Source: Spirillospora albida
GTDB taxonomy: Bacteria > Actinomycetota > Actinomycetes > Streptosporangiales > Streptosporangiaceae
Length of the DNA stretch: 64,000 nt
Reading direction: 5' to 3'
NCBI RefSeq assembly: GCF_000718255.1
Contig: NZ_JOFJ01000005.1
Coordinates: 62,001 to 126,000, forward strand
Below, one piece after another: positions 7,642 to 15,984 of this stretch (position 1 is its first letter; every line of letters begins with the position of its first letter). Below the pieces are notes generated by a model. The model had not been told where the DNA came from and ran no database searches. It worked only from the letters and a program-made list of their open reading frames with translations. Position numbers and translations under genes: made by a program.

Positions 7642-8547
7642 TTGACGCGCGGGAAGGGCTGCGGGCACTGCCCGGGAAGCCACACCGGCGAGCGGTCGTG
7701 CTTCGCCAGCGCGACCGTGAAGCCGCGGTCCTGGCTGCTCATCGAGCACCCGGGCCCCTGGCCCGAACGCATCGAGGACCTCGTCGGCCCCCCGCCGATC
7801 GCCGCCGCCGTCCGGGCCGCGGCCGCCGCCGGCGTCCGGCCCCAGCTGATCCGGCGCACCGGCCGGCGGCGCGCGGCCGCGTCCGTCCAGGTCTACCTCG
7901 CGTACTCGTACGGCCCGGACGTCTGGATCGAGGGGCGCCGGCTGGCCGACGCCGAGGAGCTGTCCGGCATCGACCTCGGCGCACTCGCGGCGGGCCGCCG
8001 GCCCGGGTTCGGCGAGCCGGTCGCCGAGCCGGTCCTGCTCGTGTGCACGCACGGGCGGCGCAACACGTGCTGCGCACGCACCGGCGCGCCGCTGGCCCGG
8101 TCCCTCGCGGCACGTTTCGGCGACCCCGTCTGGGAAACCACACACGTCGGCGGTGACCGCTACGCAGCGAACCTCGTATGTCTTCCCCACGGGCTCTACT
8201 ACGGCGACCTCAACGAGACCGAGGCCGTGCGCGCGGTGGAGGCCTACCGGCGCGGGGACGTGACGCTGGAGCGCCTGCGCGGCCGGGCCGGGCTCCCCGA
8301 GCCGGCCCAGGCCGCGGAGCACTTCGTCCGCGCGCACACGGGCGTCCTCGGGGTGGACGCGGTGACCGTGACCTCGGTCACCGGCACAGACCGGTACGAG
8401 GCGGTCGTCGCCGTACAGGAACGTCGATACCAGGTCAGCATGGAGGCGATCGAGCAACCCGGTCCCTGTGGCCCGGACTGCCGGGAGAACGCGGGCACCT
8501 ACATTGTTAGGGACCTCACCCTTCTCAACGAGGCGGCCCTCGTGTAA
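7642..8547 (+). CDS. Sucrase/ferredoxin-like family protein, iron-regulated
   Basis: A 301-residue cytosolic protein of the Suc_Fer-like family, a thioredoxin-fold group related to [2Fe-2S] ferredoxins. Cysteines are concentrated in the N-terminal CGHCPGSHTGERSC, in the central CTHGRRNTCCARTG (the family hallmark) and near the C-terminus in GPCGPDC. The function of these proteins is not settled; electron transfer in iron acquisition is often proposed. The iron box just upstream supports expression when iron is scarce. The start is the TTG at 7642, after GGGGG at 7629-7633. No other gene shares the transcript, since whiB follows after 186 bases with its own leader. Confidence 0.8.
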   Translation: MTRGKGCGHCPGSHTGERSCFASATVKPRSWLLIEHPGPWPERIEDLVGPPPIAAAVRAAAAAGVRPQLIRRTGRRRAAASVQVYLAYSYGPDVWIEGRRLADAEELSGIDLGALAAGRRPGFGEPVAEPVLLVCTHGRRNTCCARTGAPLARSLAARFGDPVWETTHVGGDRYAANLVCLPHGLYYGDLNETEAVRAVEAYRRGDVTLERLRGRAGLPEPAQAAEHFVRAHTGVLGVDAVTVTSVTGTDRYEAVVAVQERRYQVSMEAIEQPGPCGPDCRENAGTYIVRDLTLLNEAALV

Positions 8548-8733
8548 TCTTCCGGAGGCCCCATTCGAGGGTCTCCCTGTCGCGCGGCCCCAGGATCCCG
8601 GATGTGAACCGGGCGGGGAACAGAGCGGCAACTCCAGACGTTGGACCATTCGGCGCTTCTGACGCTTGTCATCCGAAGCATGTCGAGCGTCCATGTCCCG
8701 AAATTGTTCGAAACCAATCAAGGTGGGTGTTCC

Positions 8734-9030
8734 ATGGCTCAGGTACGTCGGCAGGCAAACCTCCCTCGTCCCAGCTGGGGCTGGCAGGACGCCGCGGCGT
8801 GCCGGGGGGAAGACCTCGTCCTCTTCTTCGGTCCCGACGGCGAGCGCCAGCCCGAGCGCGAGATCCGCGAGCGCAAGGCCAAGCAGATCTGCATGGGGTG
8901 CCCGGTCCGCACGGAGTGCCTGGACTACGCGGTGTCCCGGCCCGAGAAGTACGGCACGTGGGGCGGACTGAACGAGGACGAGCGCGCGTCCGAGCGCCGT
9001 CGTCGGATGCGCCGCGCCAACGCCGCCTAG
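8734..9030 (+). CDS. WhiB-family iron-sulfur transcription factor
   Basis: A 98-residue WhiB-like protein. The four cluster-binding cysteines are C23, C53, C56 and C62, with the usual CxxCPVRxEC spacing, so a redox- or NO-sensitive [4Fe-4S] cluster is expected. The family turn motif appears as GTWGG (74-78) in place of the usual GVWGG, followed by a basic C-terminal tail for DNA binding. The ATG at 8734 is preceded by AAGGTGGG and gives MAQVRRQ. The frame stays open upstream, but those codons lack coding character. Which Wbl subgroup it belongs to cannot be fixed by eye. A strong terminator follows. Confidence 0.88.
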   Translation: MAQVRRQANLPRPSWGWQDAAACRGEDLVLFFGPDGERQPEREIRERKAKQICMGCPVRTECLDYAVSRPEKYGTWGGLNEDERASERRRRMRRANAA

Positions 9031-9085
9031 CCGACCGGTCGCACGAAAAAGCTCCCGAAACGCACCCCGGCACGCCACCAAACGT

Positions 9086-9119
9086 CACGGCCCCGCGCAT
9101 GCGGGGCCGTTTGCGTTTT
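9086..9119 (+). terminator. Intrinsic terminator after whiB
   Basis: GGCCCCGCGCATGCGGGGCC (9089-9108) is a perfect 10-base inverted repeat followed by GTTTGCGTTTT. It ends the whiB transcript and may also stop the convergent hydrolase transcript. Confidence 0.85.
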
Positions 9120-9167
9120 CCGGGCGGACATCGCGCGGCACTACTCCATGGCGCAGCGCGCCGTGGC

Positions 9168-9806
9168 CTATTCCACCAAATTGTTTCCGAACCATTCCGA
9201 GCTGAGCCGCGCGACCTCTTCCAGGGCGCCCGGTTCCTCGAACAGATGTGTGGCGTTCGGCACAACGGTCAGTTCGTGCCCGGCGCCGCCCATCCGCTCC
9301 AGCGCCCGCCGGTTGAGCGCCAGCACCTCCGGATCGCGCTCCCCCACGATCAGCAGCGTCGGCGCCCGCACCGCGTCGAGGGCCTGCGCCGCCAGATCGG
9401 GCCGCCCGCCGCGCGACACCACCGCCGCCACGTCGTCGGGCCGTTCCGCCGCCGCGACCAGGGCCGCCGCCGCGCCCGTGCTCGCCCCGAACAGCCCGAC
9501 CACGAGTTCCGGACGCTCCGCGCGCAGCCACGCCACCACCCGGGCGAGCCGTCCGGCCAGCATCGGGATGTTGAACCGCAGGTGCGCGGTGTGCAGCTCG
9601 GCGATCTCCTCCTCCGGCGTCAGCAGGTCGAACAGCAGCGTCGCGAACCCGTCCCCGTTCAGCGCCGCCGCCACCTGCCGGTTGCGGGGGCTGCGCCGGC
9701 CGCTGCCGCTGCCGTGCGCGAACACCACCGCGGCCCGCGCGCCGGCGGGCTCCAGCAGTTCCCCTTCGAGATCGACGTCTCCCGCCGGGAGCATCAGACC
9801 GGTCAT
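9168..9806 (-). CDS. Alpha/beta hydrolase of the dienelactone-hydrolase type
   Basis: About 212 residues from ATG 9806. The alpha/beta fold shows an oxyanion-region FAHGSGSG near residue 35, the nucleophile elbow GLFGASTG, the acid region VGERDPEV and a late His in NATHLFEE, giving a Ser-Asp-His triad. The substrate is unknown. The ATG overlaps the stop of the upstream phosphoribosyltransferase by 4 bases. In several actinobacteria and proteobacteria these two domains are adjacent or fused, so they probably act together, but the reaction has not been defined. Longer in-frame extension to 9926 is shadow sequence from the neighbour. Confidence 0.8.
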   Translation of the reverse strand: MTGLMLPAGDVDLEGELLEPAGARAAVVFAHGSGSGRRSPRNRQVAAALNGDGFATLLFDLLTPEEEIAELHTAHLRFNIPMLAGRLARVVAWLRAERPELVVGLFGASTGAAAALVAAAERPDDVAAVVSRGGRPDLAAQALDAVRAPTLLIVGERDPEVLALNRRALERMGGAGHELTVVPNATHLFEEPGALEEVARLSSEWFGNNLVE

Positions 9807-10537
9807 CGACCCGGCCCCGGCCCGCCGACGGCCGGTTCCGCCGCGCGTTCCAGCCAGGTCAGCACGTCCCTGTCGGTGAGCTGGTCGAAGTCGCGGTACC
9901 ACTGGCCGACGGCGCGGAACTCCCACGGCGCCGCCGGGACGACCACCTCGTCCGCCTCCGCGTCCATCGCCCGGACGGTCTCCGCCGCCCCGACCGGCAC
10001 GGCCAGGACCAGCCTAGAGGGGCCGCGCTCCCGCAGCGCCCGCAGCGCCGCCCGCGCGGTGCCGCCGGTCGCGAGCCCGTCGTCCACCACGATCACCGGA
10101 CGCCCCGCCGGGTCCGCCAGCGGGCGTCCGGCGCGGTAGGCCCACACCCGCCGCTCCAGCTCGGCCCGCTCCGCCGCCACGGTGTCCGCCAGGTCGTCCT
10201 CGGTCAGGCCGAGCTGGTCCAGCAGGTCGCGGTCGAAGACGGGCTCGCCGCCCTCCGCGATCGCGCCCACGCCGAGCTCCGGCTGCGGCGGGTATCCGAT
10301 CTTGCGGGTCACCAGCACGTCCAGCGGCGCGCCGAGCCGGCGGGCGATCTCGTGCCCGACCGGCACGCCGCCGCGCGGCAGCGCCAGGACGATCGCGTCG
10401 CGCACGTCCGCGTCCCGCGCGAACAGCGGGACGAGCCGCTCGGCGAGCACCCGTCCCGCCTCGGCCCGATCCGCGTACGGCAACCGGACGGGCTCGCCGT
10501 TCCCCTGTCCGCCCTCCGCGGGCCTGTTCCAGGGCAT
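9803..10537 (-). CDS. Phosphoribosyltransferase-domain protein
   Basis: About 244 residues from ATG 10537 (MPWNRP). The PRPP-binding motif VIVVDDGLATGGTARAA is intact in the C-terminal half, and ALPRGGVPVGHEIARRLG near residue 55 is the other conserved part. The C-terminal tail ends in WYRDFDQLTDRDV, which is common to this subfamily. Sequence does not reveal which base or ring is used. It is coupled to the hydrolase gene downstream. GGAGGGGGG lies 9 bases before ATG 10537; an earlier ATG at 10585 would add 16 residues but has no clear ribosome binding site. Confidence 0.8.
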   Translation of the reverse strand: MPWNRPAEGGQGNGEPVRLPYADRAEAGRVLAERLVPLFARDADVRDAIVLALPRGGVPVGHEIARRLGAPLDVLVTRKIGYPPQPELGVGAIAEGGEPVFDRDLLDQLGLTEDDLADTVAAERAELERRVWAYRAGRPLADPAGRPVIVVDDGLATGGTARAALRALRERGPSRLVLAVPVGAAETVRAMDAEADEVVVPAAPWEFRAVGQWYRDFDQLTDRDVLTWLERAAEPAVGGPGPGR

Positions 10538-10669
10538 GGGACCGCACCCCCCTCCGGGGTCGCGTGGAGCACTCGTCCGGTCCATACCCGGTTCACGCCC
10601 GCCGATCCCGTGACGGGACGGATCCGCACCCCCTCGGGCACCGATCAGCCCGTCAGCCGGTGGGCGCCG

Positions 10670-11644
10670 TCAGCCGGCCGTGCCCGTCAGCCAGCGGAGG
10701 GGGTTGTCGTGCAGGATCGTGCGGAGGGTGGCGTCGTCGGCGCCCGCCGCGCGGAGGGCGGGCACGAACACGTCGAAGAGGTGGCCGAACCCGACGCCCC
10801 CGTAGCGGGCGACGTGCGACATCCGCGACACGCCGGTGCTGATCAGGACCCGGTCGGCGTGCCCGGCCTCCAGGAGGTCCATGACGGCGCGGACCTGGGC
10901 GCCGATGGCGGCGTGGTCCTCCCCGGCGAGGACGAGGCTCCCGAACGAGACATAGGCGCCCGACTCGGCGATCTTGCGGTGCTGGGCGGGGTCGTCCACG
11001 CGGTCCTGGCGGCCGATCGCGACCCGGGCCGGGTCGACGTCCGCGCCGGTGAGGATCTCCAGCTGCGCGAGCCCGGCCCGGCCGTAGGTGGCGATCGACA
11101 GCCCCGAGTACCGGGCGGCCTGCGCGGCGGCCCGCAGGCACGCCTCCTCGGCCTCGCCGGGCGCCTCGCCCCAGGTGCCGATCTCGCCGATCACGCCGGG
11201 CAGCGAGCCCGTGCCGTCCAGCCCGAACCCGATCTCGGAGAGGAACCGCTCGGCGAGCTTCTCGACGCCGCCGGCACCGGCCAGGGCCTCCCGCACGTAC
11301 GGCGGGTGGAAGGGCTCGGCGAACACACCCGTCCCGGCGACGACGGCGACCCGCGCGCCGGCGCTGATCCGGGCGAGCACGGCGGCGTCCCGCCCCATGC
11401 CGGCGCAGGTGAGGTCGATCACGAGGCCGAGGTCGTGCTCGGCGCGCAGCTCGGCGAGCTCCCGCTGGACGGCCTTCTCCTCGTCCAGGAACCGGCGCGC
11501 GTCGGAGTCGAGCAGCCGCGGGCGCTCCGGCCAGCGGAGGTCGAGCCGCAGGTGCTCGTGCGCGAGCACGGTGCCGGTGATCTCGGACGCCTCGATCATT
11601 CCGGTGACGGTGCGCAGCCGCGCCGGTTCATCCCGGGGGGTCAT
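10670..11644 (-). CDS. Phosphotriesterase-family protein lacking most metal ligands
   Basis: A 324-residue TIM-barrel protein of the phosphotriesterase (PTE/PTER) family. The N-terminal HEHL (H29, H31) and the bridging-residue region IGEIGT (E154) are kept. The other conserved metal ligands are not: where relatives have His in the SVHT strand this protein has IATY (T186), where they have GHLD it has GRQD (R212), and where they have LLSHD it has LISTG (T270-G271). The C-terminal RYGG...HL...FVP...DNPxRWL is typical. Hydrolase activity of the usual binuclear type is doubtful. It lies 38 bases downstream of the BrkB-like gene, probably on the same transcript. Confidence 0.8.
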   Translation of the reverse strand: MTPRDEPARLRTVTGMIEASEITGTVLAHEHLRLDLRWPERPRLLDSDARRFLDEEKAVQRELAELRAEHDLGLVIDLTCAGMGRDAAVLARISAGARVAVVAGTGVFAEPFHPPYVREALAGAGGVEKLAERFLSEIGFGLDGTGSLPGVIGEIGTWGEAPGEAEEACLRAAAQAARYSGLSIATYGRAGLAQLEILTGADVDPARVAIGRQDRVDDPAQHRKIAESGAYVSFGSLVLAGEDHAAIGAQVRAVMDLLEAGHADRVLISTGVSRMSHVARYGGVGFGHLFDVFVPALRAAGADDATLRTILHDNPLRWLTGTAG

Positions 11645-11682
11645 GACGCCGAGGTTACGACATGTTCAAACCACCTATACCG

Positions 11683-12738
11683 CTACGCGGCGGACTTTTT
11701 ACCCGGCGTCTCCCCCGCCGCGCCGCCCGCGTCCTGCTCGCCGTCCCCGCCCGCCCTCTCCCGGACGGCCCGCGCCCGCGCCGTGTCGCCGCTGGGCCAC
11801 AGCCGGTCGATCTCCGCGTTCAGCGCCGCGCCGATCAGCACCGCGAGCGCCGCCACGTACAGCCAGGCGAGGACGGCGATCGCCGCCGCGAGCGAGCCGT
11901 ACACCGACACCCCGCTCAGCGACCCGCTCAGGTACAGCCGGAGCGTGACGCTGCCGACGATCCACATCAGCAGCGCGAAGACCGCGCCGGGCACCTCGCG
12001 CCACCAGGACGTCCGGACCGGGACGCTCATGTGGTACAGCATCGCCAAGAACATGATCGACAGAGTGACGACCACCGGCCAGTACAGCAGCCGCACCAGC
12101 CCGGCGCTCTCCGGCAGCACGTCGTGCACCAGCGTCGGGCCCGCCACCAGCAGCGGGATGAGGAACAGCATGACCAGCAGGCCGACCAGGTACAGGAAGA
12201 ACGCCCGCAGCCGCGTGCGGACCACCCCGCGGACCCCCGACAGCCCGTAGGCGATCGTGATCGTGTCGACGTACACGTTCGTCGCGCGGGACCCCGCCCA
12301 CAGCGACAGCAGGAATCCGGCCGACACGATGTCCGGGCTGCCGCCTTCGATCACATCGTCGATCAGCGGGATCACGACCGACTCCACCGCCGGGCCGGTC
12401 AGCGCCGTGCGGGCCTGCTCGATCAGCCAGCTCCGGACCTCGGCGACCGTGTCCGCGCCGAACGCGCCCCGGAAGTGCCCCATCGTGCCGATCAGCCCGA
12501 TCACCAGCGGCGGCAGGGACAGCAGCGCGAAGAACGCCGCCTCGGCCGCCAGGCCCGTCACCCGGTACCGGAACCCGGTGATCGCGGTGCCCTTGGTCAG
12601 GGCCCAGGACGTCCGGCCGGCGGTGCGGACGAGGGCACGGGCGCGCGACGGCACGCCGGCCCCGGGCCGCCCCGGGCCGCCCCCCGCGGCCGGCTCGCCC
12701 GCCGGGGGGCCATCCGCTGCGTCCGAGACGATCGTCAC
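11683..12738 (-). CDS. YihY/BrkB-family membrane protein
   Basis: A 351-residue inner-membrane protein of the YihY/BrkB family. A Pro/Gly-rich cytosolic N-terminus (about 50 residues) is followed by six hydrophobic segments and a charged C-terminal tail rich in Gly, Glu and Lys. Family hallmarks include the GLAAEAAFFALLSLPPLVIGL stretch near residue 62 and a YGSLAAAIAVLAWLY stretch in the last third. Members have been called ribonuclease BN or serum-resistance factors, but no transport or enzymatic activity is firmly established. The start is GTG 12738. Confidence 0.85.
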   Translation of the reverse strand: MTIVSDAADGPPAGEPAAGGGPGRPGAGVPSRARALVRTAGRTSWALTKGTAITGFRYRVTGLAAEAAFFALLSLPPLVIGLIGTMGHFRGAFGADTVAEVRSWLIEQARTALTGPAVESVVIPLIDDVIEGGSPDIVSAGFLLSLWAGSRATNVYVDTITIAYGLSGVRGVVRTRLRAFFLYLVGLLVMLFLIPLLVAGPTLVHDVLPESAGLVRLLYWPVVVTLSIMFLAMLYHMSVPVRTSWWREVPGAVFALLMWIVGSVTLRLYLSGSLSGVSVYGSLAAAIAVLAWLYVAALAVLIGAALNAEIDRLWPSGDTARARAVRERAGGDGEQDAGGAAGETPGKKSAA

Positions 12739-12971
12739 ACCGCCCCACCGTAGAGCGTCACCCGCCGGAACATGCCGCTCGACCCATTCCGTGATCCGTT
12801 TCCGTGCGTCGCGGCTCCATGATCTTCCCTTTCGCCGGGTGCCCGCACGGGTTCACCGGCACAAGCCCGTCCGGGTGCGGCCATACCCGGTCAGACGCGC
12901 GGGAACGTCGCCCAGCCCAAGATCACCCCTATCCGGAGACGCCGTTTGCCTTCATCGGCGACAATGGAGGG

Positions 12972-13121
12972 GTGATCTGCCAGCCGTGCCGCGACCGCCG
13001 CCACGACCAGTGCCGTGGCGGCTCCTGGTGTGACTGCCAGCACCAGCCCGCCCGCGAGGAGAAGAAGGACGACGGCGCCCCGTCCGGCGAGCCCCGGGTC
13101 AACTGGAGGCGGCAGGGATGA
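12972..13121 (+). CDS. Small Cys-rich protein, probably leaderless
   Basis: A 49-residue protein from GTG 12972. The first 25 residues carry five cysteines and several His/Arg in a pattern like CQPCRDRRHDQC...WCDCQH; similar short proteins are common in actinobacteria and have no known function. A zinc- or metal-binding fold is likely. The start was chosen because the cysteine block begins there and upstream codons look non-coding. GGAGG lies too close (1 base) to serve as a ribosome binding site, while GACAAT at 12960-12965 fits a -10 element that would start the transcript at the GTG itself. Confidence 0.6.
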   Translation: MICQPCRDRRHDQCRGGSWCDCQHQPAREEKKDDGAPSGEPRVNWRRQG

Positions 13122-13189
13122 CGCTTCTCACGCGTCCGCATGCCGGACGTCACTGGACAGCCCGCGAGACGGCATGTCACAGTTCAGGT

Positions 13190-13267
13190 ATGACTGCTGC
13201 GGACCCGTTGCTGGCCAAGCGCCGGCACGTCGACTTCCTGCGCGTCCGCAGCGCGATCTGTCGGTGA
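13190..13267 (+). CDS. Leader peptide of the sulfur-assimilation operon
   Basis: A 25-codon frame whose product contains RRHVDFLRVRSAICR at its end. The pattern R-H-V-D-(L/F)-x-R-V-x-(S/A)-A-(I/L)-C is the recurrent leader peptide found upstream of cysteine and sulfur genes in actinomycetes. The single Cys is the next-to-last residue. Ribosome stalling at that Cys codon when cysteine is scarce could expose the downstream sulfite reductase message; this is an inference by analogy with the cysteine attenuation described in mycobacteria. It ends 146 bases upstream of the reductase start. Confidence 0.65.
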   Translation: MTAADPLLAKRRHVDFLRVRSAICR

Positions 13268-13413
13268 CGCCCCGACCACGCCCCTGAGGTTCTGCCACCC
13301 GGGCGCGTGGCGCATCGGCGTCGCCTTCGACTTCCTCCAGCTCAGTGCCGAGCCGGCCGTCTTGGACTGCCGGTGCGCCACGCGTCCCCGCCCCACAGAT
13401 GAGGACGCGCGCC

Positions 13414-15066
13414 GTGCCACCCGCGATCAAGCCCAAGAAGGGCGAGGGCCAATGGGCCCTCGGCTACCGGGAACCGCTCAACAAGAACGAGGAGAACAAG
13501 AAGAACGACGACGGACTCAACGTCCGCCGCCGGATCATCGACATCTACTCGAAGACCGGTTTCGACTCGATCGACCCCGCCGACCTGCGCGGCCGGTTCC
13601 GCTGGATGGGCCTCTACACGCAGCGCAAGCCCGGCATCGACGGCGGCAAGACCGGCTCGCTCACCGACGAGGAGCTCGAGGACCGCTACTTCATGCTGCG
13701 GGTCCGCATCGACGGCGGGCAGCTGAGCGGTCCCCAGCTGCGCACGATCGCCGACCTGTCCGTCAGGTACGCGCGCGGCACCGCCGACATCACCGACCGG
13801 CAGAACGTCCAGTACCACTGGATCCGGATCGAGGACGTCCCGGCGATCTGGGAGGCCCTCGAGGCGGTCGGCCTGCACACCACCGAGGCGTGCGGCGACA
13901 CCCCCCGCGTGATCATCGGCTGTCCACTGGCCGGGATCGCCGCGGACGAGGTCATCGACGCGACCCCGCAGCTGCGCGACGTCCACGACCGCTACATCGG
14001 CTCGCCGGAGTTCTCCAACCTGCCGCGCAAGTTCAAGACGGCGATCTCGGGCTGCACGGCGCACTGCACCGTCCACGAGATCAACGACGTGGCGTTCGTC
14101 GGCGTGGTGAACGACGAGGGCGAGACCGGCTACCAGGTGTACGTCGGCGGGGGGCTGTCCACGAACCCGATGTTCGCGCAGAGCCTCGGCGTCTTCGTCA
14201 CGCCGGAGCAGGTCCACGAGGTCTGGAAGGGCGTCATCTCGATCTTCCGGGACTACGGGTACCGGCGGCTGCGCAGCCGCGCCCGGATCAAGTTCCTGGT
14301 GAAGGACTGGGGCGCGGCGAAGTTCCGCGAGGTTCTGGAGCAGCAGTACCTGGGGCGCGCGCTTCCGGACGGCCCCGAGCCGGCCGCCCCGCTCGCCCAC
14401 CGCGACCACGTCGGCGTGCACCCGCAGCGGGACGGGAACTTCTACGTCGGGTTCGCGCCCCGCGTCGGCCGCGTCAACGGCGAGCTCCTCGGCGTCATCG
14501 CCGACCTCGCCGAGCGGTACGGGTCCGGCCGGGTCCGCACCACCGCCGAGCAGAAGATGGTCATCCTGGACGTCCCCGCGGAGAACACGCGGGCGCTGTC
14601 GGACGCGCTGGCCGCGCACGACCTCCAGGTCAACCCATCGATCTTCCGCCGCCAGACGATGGCCTGCACCGGCATCGAGTACTGCAAGCTCGCGATCGTC
14701 GAGACGAAGCAGCGCGCGATGGACCTGGTCGACGAGCTGGAGAAGCGCCTGCCCGACTTCGACCAGCCGCTGAGCATCAACATGAACGGCTGCCCGAACT
14801 CCTGCGCGCGCGTCCAGGTCGCCGACATCGGCCTGAAGGGCCAGCTGGTCATGGACGAGAACGGCGACCAGGTCGAGGGCTACCAGGTCCACCTGGGCGG
14901 GCAGCTCGGCGCCACGTTCGGCAAGAAGGTCCGCGGCCTCAAGACCACCTCCGCCGGACTCACCGACTACGTCGAGCGGGTCGTCCGCAACTACGACGCG
15001 CAGCGCGCCGACGGCGAGACGTTCGCCGCCTGGGTGAACCGCGCCGACGAAGCCGACCTCAAGTAA
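13414..15066 (+). CDS. cysI: Ferredoxin-type sulfite reductase
   Basis: About 550 residues from GTG 13414, which has TGAGGA 8 bases upstream and gives VPPAIKPKKGEGQW. It is a siroheme- and [4Fe-4S]-containing sulfite/nitrite reductase. The cluster ligands are the Cys pairs ACTGIEYC and NGCPNSC (spacings C-x5-C and C-x3-C) in the C-terminal half. Two copies of the ferredoxin-like substrate domain are present, as in the family. The enzyme reduces sulfite to sulfide with six electrons, probably from ferredoxin. The context (APS reductase, siroheme chelatase, Cys leader peptide) decides for sulfite rather than nitrite. The frame extends upstream to 13345 without a ribosome binding site. Confidence 0.9.
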   Translation: MPPAIKPKKGEGQWALGYREPLNKNEENKKNDDGLNVRRRIIDIYSKTGFDSIDPADLRGRFRWMGLYTQRKPGIDGGKTGSLTDEELEDRYFMLRVRIDGGQLSGPQLRTIADLSVRYARGTADITDRQNVQYHWIRIEDVPAIWEALEAVGLHTTEACGDTPRVIIGCPLAGIAADEVIDATPQLRDVHDRYIGSPEFSNLPRKFKTAISGCTAHCTVHEINDVAFVGVVNDEGETGYQVYVGGGLSTNPMFAQSLGVFVTPEQVHEVWKGVISIFRDYGYRRLRSRARIKFLVKDWGAAKFREVLEQQYLGRALPDGPEPAAPLAHRDHVGVHPQRDGNFYVGFAPRVGRVNGELLGVIADLAERYGSGRVRTTAEQKMVILDVPAENTRALSDALAAHDLQVNPSIFRRQTMACTGIEYCKLAIVETKQRAMDLVDELEKRLPDFDQPLSINMNGCPNSCARVQVADIGLKGQLVMDENGDQVEGYQVHLGGQLGATFGKKVRGLKTTSAGLTDYVERVVRNYDAQRADGETFAAWVNRADEADLK

Positions 15067-15115
15067 CGAGCCGCCCGGGCCGCCCCCGGGCGGCCCCCGG
15101 CACCGGGAGCACAGC

Positions 15116-15277
15116 ATGTCCGAACGAGCGGCACCGTTCTACTGCCCCTACTGCGGCGAGGAGGACCTCGAACCGCTGGAGCAGGCGGGGGCGTGGTTCT
15201 GCCGTGACTGCGTCCGCTCGTTCCAGCTGAAGTTCCTCGGTGTCGGAGCCCCCCGCGCAAAGGAGACCCACCAGTGA
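15116..15277 (+). CDS. Small zinc-ribbon protein of the sulfur operon
   Basis: A 53-residue protein with two CxxC pairs, C10/C13 (FYCPYCG) and C29/C32 (WFCRDC), which form a rubredoxin-like zinc ribbon. It lies 49 bases after the sulfite reductase and its stop overlaps the GTG of cysH (GTGA), so it is co-translated with APS reductase. A short protein of this kind between sulfite reductase and cysH is seen in other actinomycete sulfur operons; its role is unknown. Metal delivery, electron transfer or protection of an iron-sulfur enzyme are possibilities. Confidence 0.75.
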   Translation: MSERAAPFYCPYCGEEDLEPLEQAGAWFCRDCVRSFQLKFLGVGAPRAKETHQ

Positions 15278-15984
15278 CGCTCCTGGAGACCGACAGACCG
15301 ACACTCGACCTCGAGGACATCGTCGAATCCGCCGCCGCCGCGCTGGAGGGCGCCCCCACCCTGGAAGTGATCCGGTGGGCGGTCGCCACGTTCGGCGACC
15401 GGATCTGCCTGACGTCCTCGATGTCGGACGCGGCCCTGATCCACCTCGTGTCGAAGGTCAAGCCCGGCATCGACGTCCTGTTCGTCGACACCGGCTACCA
15501 CTTCGCCGAGACGATCGGCACCCGCGACGCCGTCGAGGCGGTCTATCCGGTCAACGTCATCAACGTCCAGCCGTCCCGCACGGTGGCGGAGCAGGAGGAG
15601 GCGCTCGGTCCGCGCCTCCACCGCCGCAACCCCGACCTCTGCTGCCACCTCCGCAAGGTCGAGCCGCTCGGCCGCGCCCTGGAGGGCTACATGGCGTGGT
15701 TCAGCGGCATCCGCCGGGACGAGACCAGCACCCGCCGCGACCGCCGCGTCGTCGAGTGGGACCGCAAGCGTGGCATGGTGAAGGTGAACCCCATCCTGGA
15801 CTGGACCCAGGAGCAGATGGACGACTACATGGCCGACAACGGGGTGCTCGTCAACCCGCTGCACTACGACGGCTACCCGTCCATCGGCTGCGCCCCCTGC
15901 ACGAGCCCCGTCGCGCCCGGCGAGGACCCCCGCAGCGGCCGCTGGAAGGGCATGGGCAAGGTGGAATGCGGTATCCACCTGTGA
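15274..15984 (+). CDS. cysH: Adenylyl-sulfate (APS) reductase, iron-sulfur type
   Basis: A 236-residue CysH. The PP-loop region SSMSDAALIH near residue 48 binds the nucleotide. C123-C124 and C206-x2-C209 are the four ligands of the [4Fe-4S] cluster that marks APS reductases, as distinct from cluster-free PAPS reductases. The catalytic Cys is C232 in the C-terminal ECGIHL. The enzyme reduces APS to sulfite with thioredoxin. The start is GTG 15274, overlapping the stop of the zinc-ribbon gene, and the stop overlaps the start of the downstream chelatase. Confidence 0.92.
   Translation: MTLLETDRPTLDLEDIVESAAAALEGAPTLEVIRWAVATFGDRICLTSSMSDAALIHLVSKVKPGIDVLFVDTGYHFAETIGTRDAVEAVYPVNVINVQPSRTVAEQEEALGPRLHRRNPDLCCHLRKVEPLGRALEGYMAWFSGIRRDETSTRRDRRVVEWDRKRGMVKVNPILDWTQEQMDDYMADNGVLVNPLHYDGYPSIGCAPCTSPVAPGEDPRSGRWKGMGKVECGIHL

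Noticed and set aside
13174..13287. Overlapping alternative short frame beginning MSQFRYDCCG in the cys leader region
   Set aside because: It has an attractive Cys-Cys pair, but the frame starting at 13190 carries the recognised leader motif and the two cannot both be the main leader.
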